Assembly (NCBI GenBank): GCA_902779075.1
Contig: CACZAK010000007.1
Coordinates: 1 to 64,000 of the forward strand
DNA length: 64,000 nucleotides
From: an uncultured bacterium
Lineage (GTDB): Bacteria; Verrucomicrobiota; Kiritimatiellia; RFP12; UBA1067
Direction of reading: 5' to 3'
The notes beneath the pieces are model-generated. The model did no database searches and was not told where the DNA came from. It saw nothing but the letters and a program-made list of their open reading frames with translations. The translations under genes were made by a program, and so were the position numbers. Of this stretch, positions 34,601 through 41,282 are shown in pieces. Positions within the stretch are counted from its first letter, which is position 1, and the number at the start of each line of letters is the position of its first letter.

Positions 34601-37071
34601 GACAATGTGGCCAGTACACGATACGTTCCAGCCTTTGCCGCATTCACTGCGAAGTCAACAGTCAAGTTGTCGTATAGACCGTTGGAATCTTCATCATGTG
34701 CAAACGATGTCGTACCTTCTGTGAATGTGGAATCAGAGGCATAGGCAACCCCCAACGCCGATGCCGTCCTTGAAAACCTTGCAGGGCTAACAGCCGCCAA
34801 TGTTGTTGAAAACGAGTATTCCCCAGACATCGCGACTGGAATTTTACCCGAAAACAGCCCAGAACCCGAGTCGGCTAATGTATATGTTGAAAACGTTCCA
34901 TCCGGCAATCGTGTTGTTACCTTGACTTCACCAGAAACTGCTTTACCGCCAACAGTCGCTTGAACAGACAAATCAAACGTTCCGCCGACAGCAACGCTAG
35001 TGTTTTTCAAAGTAGGTTTAAACACTACCCCACTGTCAGCTTCATGTGCATTCACCATCCAGAACCCAACATCCCCACTCGACTTGAATCTCGGGGTGAA
35101 TTCACACATCCACGTACCCTTTTTAGGATTGGCCAACAACACTATGACATTATCAACGGCATTTGAAATTAGCACATTATCGACACAGTCTGTGTACACT
35201 TCTCCAGATGGACTTCGCAACCTAAAACCATTTGCAGCAACCTCCCCGCCTTGTATAGCCAACATAACAAGAGCATGATGCCCTTCAACAATGCCAAATT
35301 CCGTTGTTACATTTTCGCCGTCCTTCACCATTCCGAATTTTGTGTCACACTCCTGATATTCGTTGTCGACATTAGCATTCGATGTTTTCACCATGACAGA
35401 CTTTGCTTTGGTGGAAGCGTTATTTTTATGTACCCCTGCATTGACTGATCCAGACGCACCCGTTTTCTTGGCTACCAATTTGTCTTTCAATAGTTCAACA
35501 ACTCTTGAAGATCCACTTTCAATTAGACCACTATGCCACGCCTTGCTAAATTCGCCCTCAACAGGGGAACCATTTAATGGCGATACCATGTGATGTGCAC
35601 TATCCACGGGTACTACGTAATCGCTATTTTGTACTATCCGCCCTGCCAATTCTTCAATGTTTTCTCGAAGCCACATAGAAAGTGTTGCCCCCATCATCAT
35701 GTCACCGTCTGCATACTCCGTTAACTTTTCTTGGAGAAAATGATTTACTACAGATGGATGTTCACGCACCGCCCACAAACCCCATCGCACTGCACTTGTA
35801 CTTGAAACCTTTGTCACCCGCCCCGCAATAACTCCATATTCAACATTCTTGTTCAAACGATGGTGAGTGTTATACTCATCCATAAATTTTGTTTGCAAGC
35901 AAACTATTGCAGGATCTTCCCATGGATCTAATTCCAGATGAAGAAATTCTTGCGAGAAACTTGTGATTGCTCTTCTGGCTTGTTGAGAGGCACGGAGGTA
36001 ATCGCCAGATGATTTATTGATTTTTGAAAGTAATTCCTCAACATTATTCTTCCAAGTTATCACTGCATCAGCAACAGGAGAACCTCGGTTCGGTGTTGCA
36101 ATTTGTAAGACCCGTAGAACGTCATTTGCGTTTTCTGCATAACCACGAGACCTCAACCCTCCCATTGAATGTGCTACAATATTGACATGATCAACACCAC
36201 AGGTCTTTTTATAAGCTTGTATTACCGCCCCAAGCTCCGAAAAGTTTTTAATATGATTATTACCATGATTATCGAAATTAAGATGATGGTATGTGGGAAG
36301 CCCCGTCTGATCTTCTATCTCCTCTGCAAGTTTTGCCAGTTGTGCACCACTGGAATTGATACCATGCGCCAAAATGACCGGAGGTGCAGCAGGAATGTAC
36401 AGTGAAATCCATTGGACGCGTGTAATCCATCCTCCGTAATTGACATCTACCTTTATGTCAATCGTGTTGCGACCAACACCACCAAGAACTTCAGCCAAGT
36501 TCAAATCCTCGGTTTTGATTATAAATGTGTTCTTGTAATATTCTTGGTTGTCGCCCCACAAGGTACCGAGATACTTCTTGCCGTTTAGATAGACCTTATC
36601 AACTTCGGGATCGTATGAAGCCTTTGAATCCACATCCCAGACTATCATCTCAAGCACTGCATATTCCGACAAAGCCTTACTTTTGAGCAACTTCTTCTTG
36701 TCTCCAAAATATCTCGGAATATCCAACGGTATGGTAATCGTTTCGCCCTGCTCCTTTGTCACACCTAAATCTCCACCCTTAGTCACCACAAAACAAATGT
36801 CTGAAGCTTCTGGAGGTGCATCAAAAGATGAGCCCGACGCATTTTTGACCGCTTTCATCTTTCGTGGCGCATTCGGATCATATCCCGGACCGTCATTCTC
36901 ATACGCCCACAAGTTGACTGGCGCAGACAAAATCAATGCCGCAAGAATCCAACAGGAACTTCTAAGGCATTTCACCATAGCATACAGAAAGCCACTTGTC
37001 GGCTTTGCCGATACTGCTTTTCTCTCTTTTAGCCAAACGTGTGGCGTTTCATTCTGGATTGTACTTCTCAT
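31678..37071 (-). CDS. giant surface protein with lipase-like and InlB B-repeat domains
   Basis: 1797 residues. ATG at 37071 follows a GGAG ribosome site. The signal sequence is offset (CWILAALILSAPVNLWA at about 40-56). An alpha/beta-hydrolase/PGAP1-like domain follows, with VILAHGINSSG near 235 and the nucleophile elbow AHSMGG near 300. Ig-like stretches lie between about 550 and 1000. Three InlB B-repeats (about 1028-1255) share the pattern TVTFDANGGTGTMAAQTF...GYTFAGWATSAGG...LYAKW. The C-terminal 500 residues are beta-rich with no family I recognise. The stretch 34900-37000 is visibly richer in A and T than its surroundings, suggesting acquisition. It is likely exported and used in attachment or lipid-ester hydrolysis. 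Confidence 0.8.
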   Translation of the reverse strand: MRSTIQNETPHVWLKERKAVSAKPTSGFLYAMVKCLRSSCWILAALILSAPVNLWAYENDGPGYDPNAPRKMKAVKNASGSSFDAPPEASDICFVVTKGGDLGVTKEQGETITIPLDIPRYFGDKKKLLKSKALSEYAVLEMIVWDVDSKASYDPEVDKVYLNGKKYLGTLWGDNQEYYKNTFIIKTEDLNLAEVLGGVGRNTIDIKVDVNYGGWITRVQWISLYIPAAPPVILAHGINSSGAQLAKLAEEIEDQTGLPTYHHLNFDNHGNNHIKNFSELGAVIQAYKKTCGVDHVNIVAHSMGGLRSRGYAENANDVLRVLQIATPNRGSPVADAVITWKNNVEELLSKINKSSGDYLRASQQARRAITSFSQEFLHLELDPWEDPAIVCLQTKFMDEYNTHHRLNKNVEYGVIAGRVTKVSSTSAVRWGLWAVREHPSVVNHFLQEKLTEYADGDMMMGATLSMWLRENIEELAGRIVQNSDYVVPVDSAHHMVSPLNGSPVEGEFSKAWHSGLIESGSSRVVELLKDKLVAKKTGASGSVNAGVHKNNASTKAKSVMVKTSNANVDNEYQECDTKFGMVKDGENVTTEFGIVEGHHALVMLAIQGGEVAANGFRLRSPSGEVYTDCVDNVLISNAVDNVIVLLANPKKGTWMCEFTPRFKSSGDVGFWMVNAHEADSGVVFKPTLKNTSVAVGGTFDLSVQATVGGKAVSGEVKVTTRLPDGTFSTYTLADSGSGLFSGKIPVAMSGEYSFSTTLAAVSPARFSRTASALGVAYASDSTFTEGTTSFAHDEDSNGLYDNLTVDFAVNAAKAGTYRVLATLSDKEGHEITEGWTSNIVCAAGTQTFPVAFDGRAIYENGECGGYVVSSAKLLEIGERYEAVVDTRSNLFTTTDYNYNQFEHSLVAMKSGGSDTATDFDGDGIYDQLDVTIPLYADDLASGSYEWSASLMDAEGVLLGTAAGNVRFTSGSGGSSIEMSFDAEGIKASSLNGPYYVKNLILWGSGRTFTIGDEYATKAYKIQQWGGTPKYWTVTFDANGGTGTMAAQTFTHGEAQALSANAFSRTGYTFAGWATSAGGEVTYADKSSLTVSEDTTLYAKWILNTYTVAFNANGGSGTMAAQTFTHGEAQTLNANAFTRTGYTFAGWATSAGGEVVYDDKYNLTVSEDTTLYAKWILHAYTVAFDANGGSGTMEAQAFTHGVAQGLSLNAFTRKHYKFAGWATSPNGTVVYSDGQSIKVTANAMFYAVWEQDVRTLGGSSASASFAQALAFTSYLLSSDVGEVVGMMTVKTQKERGGVATATVTIQTAGGKKQTIKGTISAADGTGQGSLAGLTFTASGVTGALNGYSVDGAIDASKSKDAATVAVLNTFKGKSYAMVLEPESATGANAAMANGVAGLSVVFSMKGKAKVTGTMPDGTKVSVSSQLIVGSEWCCLPVVYSKTGNSLAFLLWFDRAGNFDSVSGMTTWKGNGFEVKWSGAVAVSKSGNLSGTSYFHLADTPTEIGGAKVISELLPVDVAITPAGAKWNITKAKVVKLDRSGNLSYGANPSGLKLTYTAKTGIFKGSLFLYTMNGGRLKKNKVNVFGIVIDGVGYGTATLKKVGCWSITINTDKSGIDVDVLDARVESEKAEVLPGDAPIISTDGSISTADFKARITGIALLGDYGDWNQQRIDFSNVKFVAPQNALDVPYGCALFRIDCDFPEGYAGNVSVDVDDNVDKSGIGCNLSGGLARCKGIGVAYCFITYNNKNGKDLNVRHVSINISADPNPEGFPTWTYEGNTQPTSWKASVTGVDIMFRAR
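33300..33990 (-). repeat. three InlB B-repeat units
   Basis: Three units of about 210-220 bases, close to identical in parts (GTCAAACGCTACCGTATAGG-like starts). These are protein repeats inside the giant gene and a likely site of copy-number change. Confidence 0.75.
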
Positions 37072-37590
37072 TGGTTTGCTCCTTGTTGGGTTTTAGATTG
37101 TCTCTGTTTCTGATCACGAAAATTGTGGACTACATTTCACCTGAAATCGGCACATGCCGCAAGTGGCGTTTCCTCTGCTGCCACTCTGGCGGCACATGGA
37201 AAAGGACGGTATCGCCGCCCAAAGCGGCATTGCGGTAGTCAACTCCGCTACTATCGCTATCATCTGTCTCTTCTTCATTCGGTCTCTGTTCCTATTCCAC
37301 GCCTCTTGTTCGCACGTTGACACCCTCGGCGCAGAAAAGAAGAGTGGCGTGCCTTACATTGTATGTTGCCGGGTTCCTTTCGGGCTTGCCCAGCTCCTCG
37401 GAACGACCGCCCTACCGTTTTCGGTCACGTGGGACGCATTACCCTACCGTTCATCCGAGGTTCTGACCTCCGTTCCGGCGGCGCACGCGCTACCAAAACT
37501 TTGGCCCGGTGGCGAGTACTCTATGCCGCTCTTCGCCGCGCAATCGCGTCACGAAGAGCCGTACCCGCCGATGTCAAAGATCAACCCTGC
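37072..37590. other. gene-free stretch with decayed repeats
   Basis: About 500 bases upstream of the giant gene with no credible gene. Two decayed REP-like heads (minus strand GGTAGGG, about 37402-37460) are visible. A minus-strand frame starts at the ATG of the promoter repeat at 37591 (MKGKAGLIFDIGGYGSS) and stops soon after. The rest has no feature I can support. Confidence 0.5.
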
Positions 37591-37690
37591 CTTCCCCTTC
37601 ATCCTTCCTTTCACGGGGAACGCAGAAAAGTATACCCCATTCCCCCGACGGTTTCAAGCGGGAAATGCGGTTTTTGGAAATTGCGCGGAG
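37591..37690 (-). repeat. promoter-bearing repeat, copy 1
   Basis: About 100 bases shared with 38661-38757 and 40905-41003. Reading minus: a conserved block ending CCGCATTTCCCGC, -35 TTGAAA (37652-37657), 17 bases, -10 TATACT (37629-37634), then GTGAAAGGAAGG-ATG-AAG-GGG-AAG. This copy starts a 17-codon frame. Confidence 0.75.
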
Positions 37691-37691
37691 C

Positions 37692-37780
37692 GGCTCGCCC
37701 AGAGGGCTCGCCCCACCCGTTGCGGCTTGCGAGGACGCTCGCTCTCCCCATTCGGCCGCGACAAGCGCGGCTGCTCCCGC
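37692..37780 (-). repeat. three REP-like hairpins
   Basis: 37692-37717: GGTGG head, arms GGCGAGCCC/GGGCGAGCC, loop TCT. 37724-37748: GGGAG head, a slightly decayed GAGCG type. 37753-37780: GGGAG head, arms GCCGCG/CGCGGC with a CTTGT loop. All read on the minus strand. Confidence 0.75.
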
Positions 37781-37838
37781 TGTTGGTTCTGTGCGCGGTA
37801 CGTCAATTATTCAAAAACGTGTCGCGGCGGTGCCATTG

Positions 37839-38480
37839 TTACGCCCAGGCGGGCGGGCGGTGGATGGTGCGCCCGTTGGGCAATGTAACGACCTCCGGCA
37901 GCTGGCACTTCGCCGGTAGGTCACGTGGGATGTTTTTATAGAAAGTGGACAATCTCCGCAGTTCGGCACATTCGCCAGTATGGGGATTGAACACGACTGT
38001 CGTCTTGCGATGTCGATAGCGAACCACGGAAAGCGCAGCCGAATGATCGGCATCGCCGCTGATCAGAACAACTGCATCCGCCTTGTTTTCGTATGCATCC
38101 GACACCATCTCCACCGCGAGATTCACATCGGACTTCTTCTCCTCGGTTTTCCACACAGTTGCATATTCGGCCTTGTCGCAACTCACGCATGGTTCCCTTG
38201 CAAATGGCAGTTTCGCCCTGAACCTCCGATAATACCCTTCCACGATTTTTAAACATGGTAAGGACGCAAGTGCGTCCATGTAACAAGACTGGTCATGTGG
38301 CGACACCGTGGAGAATCGATCACTGCGAATCCTTGCAGTGAAGTATTTGATCTCGCTTATAACATACTTATCCGTCAATAGGGATTTTGAAAGTGCGGCG
38401 AGATTCAACCACATCCACGGCGTACCGCGCAATAGACCGTAGTAAAGATTAAATCCGTCAATATAGACAATAGTTCTCAT
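37839..38480 (-). CDS. NYN-domain nuclease-like protein, copy 1
   Basis: About 213 residues. MRTIVYIDGFNLYYGLL carries the first metal-binding Asp and the YIDGFN signature of NYN/LabA-like PIN-fold RNases. Later acidic sites are KKSDVNLAVEMVSDAY and VVLISGDADHSA. A CxxC pair (EPCVSCDKAEY) precedes the SDVN motif, and the protein ends TFYKNIPRDLPAKCQLPEVV. It is probably a metal-dependent RNase; the target is unknown. The paralogue at 40079-40732 shares the motif order and the flanking DNA on both sides. ATG at 38480 is fixed by homology between the two copies. Confidence 0.87.
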   Translation of the reverse strand: MRTIVYIDGFNLYYGLLRGTPWMWLNLAALSKSLLTDKYVISEIKYFTARIRSDRFSTVSPHDQSCYMDALASLPCLKIVEGYYRRFRAKLPFAREPCVSCDKAEYATVWKTEEKKSDVNLAVEMVSDAYENKADAVVLISGDADHSAALSVVRYRHRKTTVVFNPHTGECAELRRLSTFYKNIPRDLPAKCQLPEVVTLPNGRTIHRPPAWA

Positions 38481-38579
38481 GGCATCACTCTTCCTAACAA
38501 CGCTAGAGCCGGGATTTCTCCCGGCTCCGCACCGCATTGCCGTAGCTCAGCGGGTGATTAGCAACCCATCAAGGGGTTC
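38481..38579 (-). ncRNA. structured 5' leader of NYN gene, copy 1
   Basis: About 100 bases between the -10 box and the ATG, alignable with 40733-40830. It contains AACCC-CTTGAT-GGGTT and a perfect hairpin GAGCCGGGA-GAAA-TCCCGGCTC (38506-38527) with a GNRA-type loop, then CTAG. It could be an autoregulatory site cut by the NYN protein or part of a functional RNA. I do not recognise a named family. Confidence 0.6.
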
Positions 38580-38585
38580 GGTAGT

Positions 38586-38614
38586 AGTTTAGCATATTGC
38601 CTTTCCGCGTTCAA
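38586..38614 (-). promoter_or_regulatory. NYN gene promoter, copy 1
   Basis: -35 TTGAAC (38609-38614), 17 bases, -10 TAAACT (38586-38591). Spacer and -10 are identical in the second cassette. Confidence 0.75.
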
Positions 38615-38660
38615 GGGGGTGTTGAAAAAAAAATCTCAAAAAACATCCCCTAAGCATTTT

Positions 38661-38757
38661 CCTTCCCCTTCATCCTTCCTTTCACAGGGAACGTGAAAAA
38701 ATATACCCCATTCCACCGCAGGTTTCAAGCGGGAAATGCGGTTTTTGGAAATTGCAC
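38661..38757 (-). repeat. promoter-bearing repeat, copy 2
   Basis: -35 TTGAAA (38723-38728), 17 bases, -10 TATATT (38700-38705), GTGAAAGGAAGG then ATG with only seven codons (MKGKENA). It is followed by the same TTTTTTGAGATTTTTT stretch as in copy 3. Confidence 0.75.
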
Positions 38758-38761
38758 CGGG

Positions 38762-38879
38762 CGGCTCGCGAGGGCGCTCGCCCTCACAATCAAATGCGAC
38801 AAGCGCAGCCTTTCCCGCCACAGCTCGCCCAGAGGGCTCGCCCCACCCGTTACGGCTCGGCGGGACGCCTCGCCCCACC
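38762..38879 (-). repeat. cluster of four REP-like hairpins
   Basis: 38762-38786 (GGCGAGCG/CGCGAGCC), 38795-38819 (decayed CGC-ACAAG type), 38822-38847 (GGCGAGCCC/GGGCGAGCt) and 38854-38879 (GGTGG, GGCGAGGCG-TCC-CGCCGAGCC). The stems differ from one another but keep pairing, and all GAG types keep the tandem GA. Confidence 0.75.
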
Positions 38880-38948
38880 ATTCCGCCTCACTTCACGATC
38901 TCCCAATGTCCACCGTTGTCTGGGCCGACGAGAGACGAGAGTTGATCG

Positions 38949-39674
38949 TCAGTGACGGATGCGGGGGAGCGTCTTGATCTGGCGGCAGATGCGAGTTGGA
39001 GCGTAGCCCGTGTCTTTTCCGTGACGTGTGTAGACGGCGATGAAGTAGGTGCCTCTGGGGATTGGATCGTCGAACACGAACTCCACATGATCCGATTCCA
39101 TCGTCAGCAGCCGCGCCTTTGCCACCTGCACGGGATCGTGCTTCTTCACGCGCCGCTCCAGCCACACCCCTTCGTCACCGCGAGACGGGTCGAAAGTGAT
39201 GCCGCGTCCGATGGCACTGAGCGTATGTCCGGAAACGAGGACGTCGAACTTGTTCACGTCCCTGTCGAAGACGTTGAATATGGCCGATCCGTCGGAGGAC
39301 GCCTTGTTCACGGCCTTCAGCTTGGCTTTGATTCCCTCCATGAGCGTCCGACGGGCCTTCACCGCGCCGCGCACGTAAAGAGCGTCCGCCTCCGGGTTGG
39401 CGTTTCGCGCGGACAGCGCCCCCGACAGGCGCGGATAAAACGATACGAGGTTGAAGTTGAGCTGCAGCCCGTCGCCAAGCGCCTCCATGACGAATCCTTC
39501 CAGGCTTGCAAGCATGGTCTTCGCCATCGTAACGCTGATGGCCGCGCTTGCCGCCCAACGTTCAGCGATCGCCGCTTCGTTCAATACATCCGCCGGGGTG
39601 AGGTCGGCCTGGAATTTGCCGCCGCTCGCCGTCTTTCGTGGCTTTGCCACAAGCTCTTTCAAGTGTGCCTTCAT
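38949..39674 (-). CDS. HU-like DNA-binding protein (Bvu_2165 type) with Ig-like tail
   Basis: About 241 residues. The N-terminal half matches HU/IHF-like proteins of the Bvu_2165/PF14848 type (LTPADVLNEAAIAERWA...TMLASLEGFVMEALGDGLQLNFNLVSFYPRLSGA...VRGAVKARRTLMEGI). The second half is beta-rich, as in DUF4469-type tails (ERRVKKHDPVQVAKARLLTME, FVFDDPIPRGTYFIAVYTRHG). The frame ends IKTLPRIRH. One base change in a run of five G (38963-38967) would instead continue to ASVTDDQLSSLVGPDNGGHW and stop at 38888, which looks like the native end. It lies between the two NYN cassettes. Confidence 0.78.
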   Translation of the reverse strand: MKAHLKELVAKPRKTASGGKFQADLTPADVLNEAAIAERWAASAAISVTMAKTMLASLEGFVMEALGDGLQLNFNLVSFYPRLSGALSARNANPEADALYVRGAVKARRTLMEGIKAKLKAVNKASSDGSAIFNVFDRDVNKFDVLVSGHTLSAIGRGITFDPSRGDEGVWLERRVKKHDPVQVAKARLLTMESDHVEFVFDDPIPRGTYFIAVYTRHGKDTGYAPTRICRQIKTLPRIRH

Positions 39675-39718
39675 GCCGTTGTTCCTTTCTTCCTGATCAG
39701 TCGAAAAAATCTGCCGAC

Positions 39719-39746
39719 ATTGTATCAAAACTTGCCGCCTTTGTAA
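39719..39746 (-). promoter_or_regulatory. promoter of HU-like gene
   Basis: -35 TTACAA (39741-39746), 16 bases, -10 TACAAT with upstream TG (39719-39724). Confidence 0.65.
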
Positions 39747-39794
39747 TAGAAAAAGATAGCTTTTTGCACGATAAAGGCGGCAAAACACCATGGT

Positions 39795-39882
39795 GGCCAT
39801 AAGGGACGAAGCCGACGGCCTTATGGAACGGAGACGGTAGCCTTAGAGAACAAAGACGATAGTCACTCGGAACGAAGTCGAT
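39795..39882 (+). repeat. four 22-bp degenerate tandem repeats
   Basis: Units of exactly 22 bases at 39795, 39817, 39839 and 39861, each ending like GGAACGAAGACGAT. It is part of a 400-base gene-free stretch (39675-40078) that otherwise holds a REP-like hairpin and the conserved 3' flank of the NYN gene. Confidence 0.65.
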
Positions 39883-39974
39883 GAATAGAGCGATGTTCGC
39901 GGTCATACGCCGCCAAGATAGTAGTTCCCCATGCGGCGGGCGCGTGAAGCGGCAAGAGTGCCGCTTCCCCGAAT

Positions 39975-40018
39975 GGCCGCGACAAGTGCGGCCTCTCCCG
40001 CTACGGCTCGCCCCAACC
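39975..40018 (-). repeat. REP-like hairpins
   Basis: 39975-40001 is the GGGAG...GCCGCA-CTTGT-CGCGGC type. 40003-40018 is half of a GGCGAGCCG type, apparently truncated. Confidence 0.6.
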
Positions 40019-40078
40019 GCCTTTTGTTGTTGGTTCTGTGCGCGGTACGTCGAAAACGTGCTGCGGCGGTGCCATTTG

Positions 40079-40732
40079 TTACGCCCAGGCAGGCGGGCGA
40101 TATATGGAACGTTCCCCATGCTTGCCGTACCGAATTACGTCTGGTAGCTGGCATTGGGCCGGCAAATCGCGAGGGATGTTTTTGTAGAATGTTGCGTGCT
40201 TTTTCAAATCACCACTCAATGACGCATGCGGATTGAACACCACAACTGTGCGCCCTCCTGTCTTGCGGATATAGTCAATAGGCGCTATAAGATCGGCATC
40301 TCCCGATATTATGACAAAGGAATCGGTATTGTCTTCATGGAAGTCGACCATCATAGCGGTCGCAAGATTCACATCCGAGCGTTTTTCCTCTATCCGTATC
40401 ACATCGGCATACGGACGACAACTCTTACATGGCTCAAACCGGAAAGGCATTCTGGCGTCTTGCCGTTGATAGTAGCCCTCTGTAATCTCAATACCGCCAA
40501 TTTTCTGCAACGCTCGCAAATATATCTCCTGATGCTCCTTTGCCGTCGGTCGTTTAGGATCGTAATTAACTCGTGACGTGAAATACTTAACGGCCACAAT
40601 TTCATTTTCCGGCAGAACGAGAGTCTCAGCCAGTTTTCGAAGGTCAAGCCATTTATATGCCGGACAACAACGCAACAAACCATAGTACAGATTAAAACCG
40701 TCTACGTAGACTATCGTTCTTTTCTTATTCAT
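40079..40732 (-). CDS. NYN-domain nuclease-like protein, copy 2
   Basis: 217 residues. MNKKRTIVYVDGFNLYYGLL, then EPCKSCRPYADVIRIEEKRSDV and FVIISGDADLIAPIDYI carry the same acidic sites and CxxC as copy 1, and the ends match (TFYKNIPRDLPAQCQLPDVI). The copies differ at many positions, so the duplication is old or the cassettes arrived separately. The downstream flank (GTTGGTTCTGTGCGCGGTAC, about 40030) is also shared with copy 1 (about 37783). Confidence 0.87.
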   Translation of the reverse strand: MNKKRTIVYVDGFNLYYGLLRCCPAYKWLDLRKLAETLVLPENEIVAVKYFTSRVNYDPKRPTAKEHQEIYLRALQKIGGIEITEGYYQRQDARMPFRFEPCKSCRPYADVIRIEEKRSDVNLATAMMVDFHEDNTDSFVIISGDADLIAPIDYIRKTGGRTVVVFNPHASLSGDLKKHATFYKNIPRDLPAQCQLPDVIRYGKHGERSIYRPPAWA

Positions 40733-40830
40733 TGGACATTCCGCTATAAAATGCTAGAGCCGGGATTTCTCCCGGCTCCGCTCCGCATCGCCAGAGGCTC
40801 ACGGGTGGTTAACAACCCATCAAGGGGTTC
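40733..40830 (-). ncRNA. structured 5' leader of NYN gene, copy 2
   Basis: Aligns with 38481-38579. It has the same GAGCCGGGA-GAAA-TCCCGGCTC hairpin (40757-40778) and AACCC...GGGTT. A small GGTT-GTT-AACC helix here is GGTT-GCT-AATC in copy 1, so pairing is kept through a G-U wobble. Confidence 0.6.
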
Positions 40831-40836
40831 GGCAGT

Positions 40837-40865
40837 AGTTTAGCATATTGCCTTTCCGCTTTCAA
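40837..40865 (-). promoter_or_regulatory. NYN gene promoter, copy 2
   Basis: -35 TTGAAA (40860-40865), 17 bases, -10 TAAACT (40837-40842). Confidence 0.75.
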
Positions 40866-40904
40866 GGGGGTGTTGAAAAAATCTCAAAAAACATCCTCAA
40901 AGCC

Positions 40905-41003
40905 TTTTCCCTTCTTCTTCATGCTTCCTTTCACAGGAAACGCAGAAAAGCATACCCCATCCCCCCGCTGGTTTCAAGCGTGAAATGCGGTTCTTGAAAA
41001 TTG
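40905..41003 (-). repeat. promoter-bearing repeat, copy 3
   Basis: -35 TTGAAA (40972-40977), 17 bases, -10 TATGCT (40949-40954), GTGAAAGGAAGC, then ATG and a 12-codon frame (MKKKGKGFEDVF). Confidence 0.75.
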
Positions 41004-41011
41004 CGCGTGGC

Positions 41012-41068
41012 GGCTCGCGGGGACGCTCGCCCTCCCGGATTTACGGCTCGCGGGACGCTCGCCCTCCC
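41012..41068 (-). repeat. two REP-like hairpins
   Basis: 41012-41036 and 41045-41068, both GGGAG heads with arms GGCGAGCG and CGCGAGCC and loops TCCC or TCC. The rest of the gap up to pheT (41069-41282) holds no gene I can support. Confidence 0.75.
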
Positions 41069-41282
41069 GCTGGTTGTTGTACGCTTGTTGTCCCTCTCGG
41101 CACCGTGCAAAAAGAAAAAGCGCCGCCTTGCCGTAGTGCAGGACCTCTGGAACCTCATGTTCCAAGTGGGTGCCCCCAGCGACGGCACGGATGCCGCCGC
41201 CTTTAGGCTCCCGTCATAAAACGAAGGTCAGAGAAATACGCTGCCGAATCCGCGTGCAAGCCAGCGCCCACGATGTGAAAGA

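Noticed and set aside
37154..37888. plus-strand frame of about 240 codons through the repeat region
   Set aside because: It runs through the promoter repeat and three REP elements and enters the NYN gene antisense. No protein-like pattern.
41001..41219. plus-strand frame ending QDLWNLMFQVGAPSDGTD
   Set aside because: Half of it is REP sequence. Either strand can be read without stops, and no homology is recognisable.
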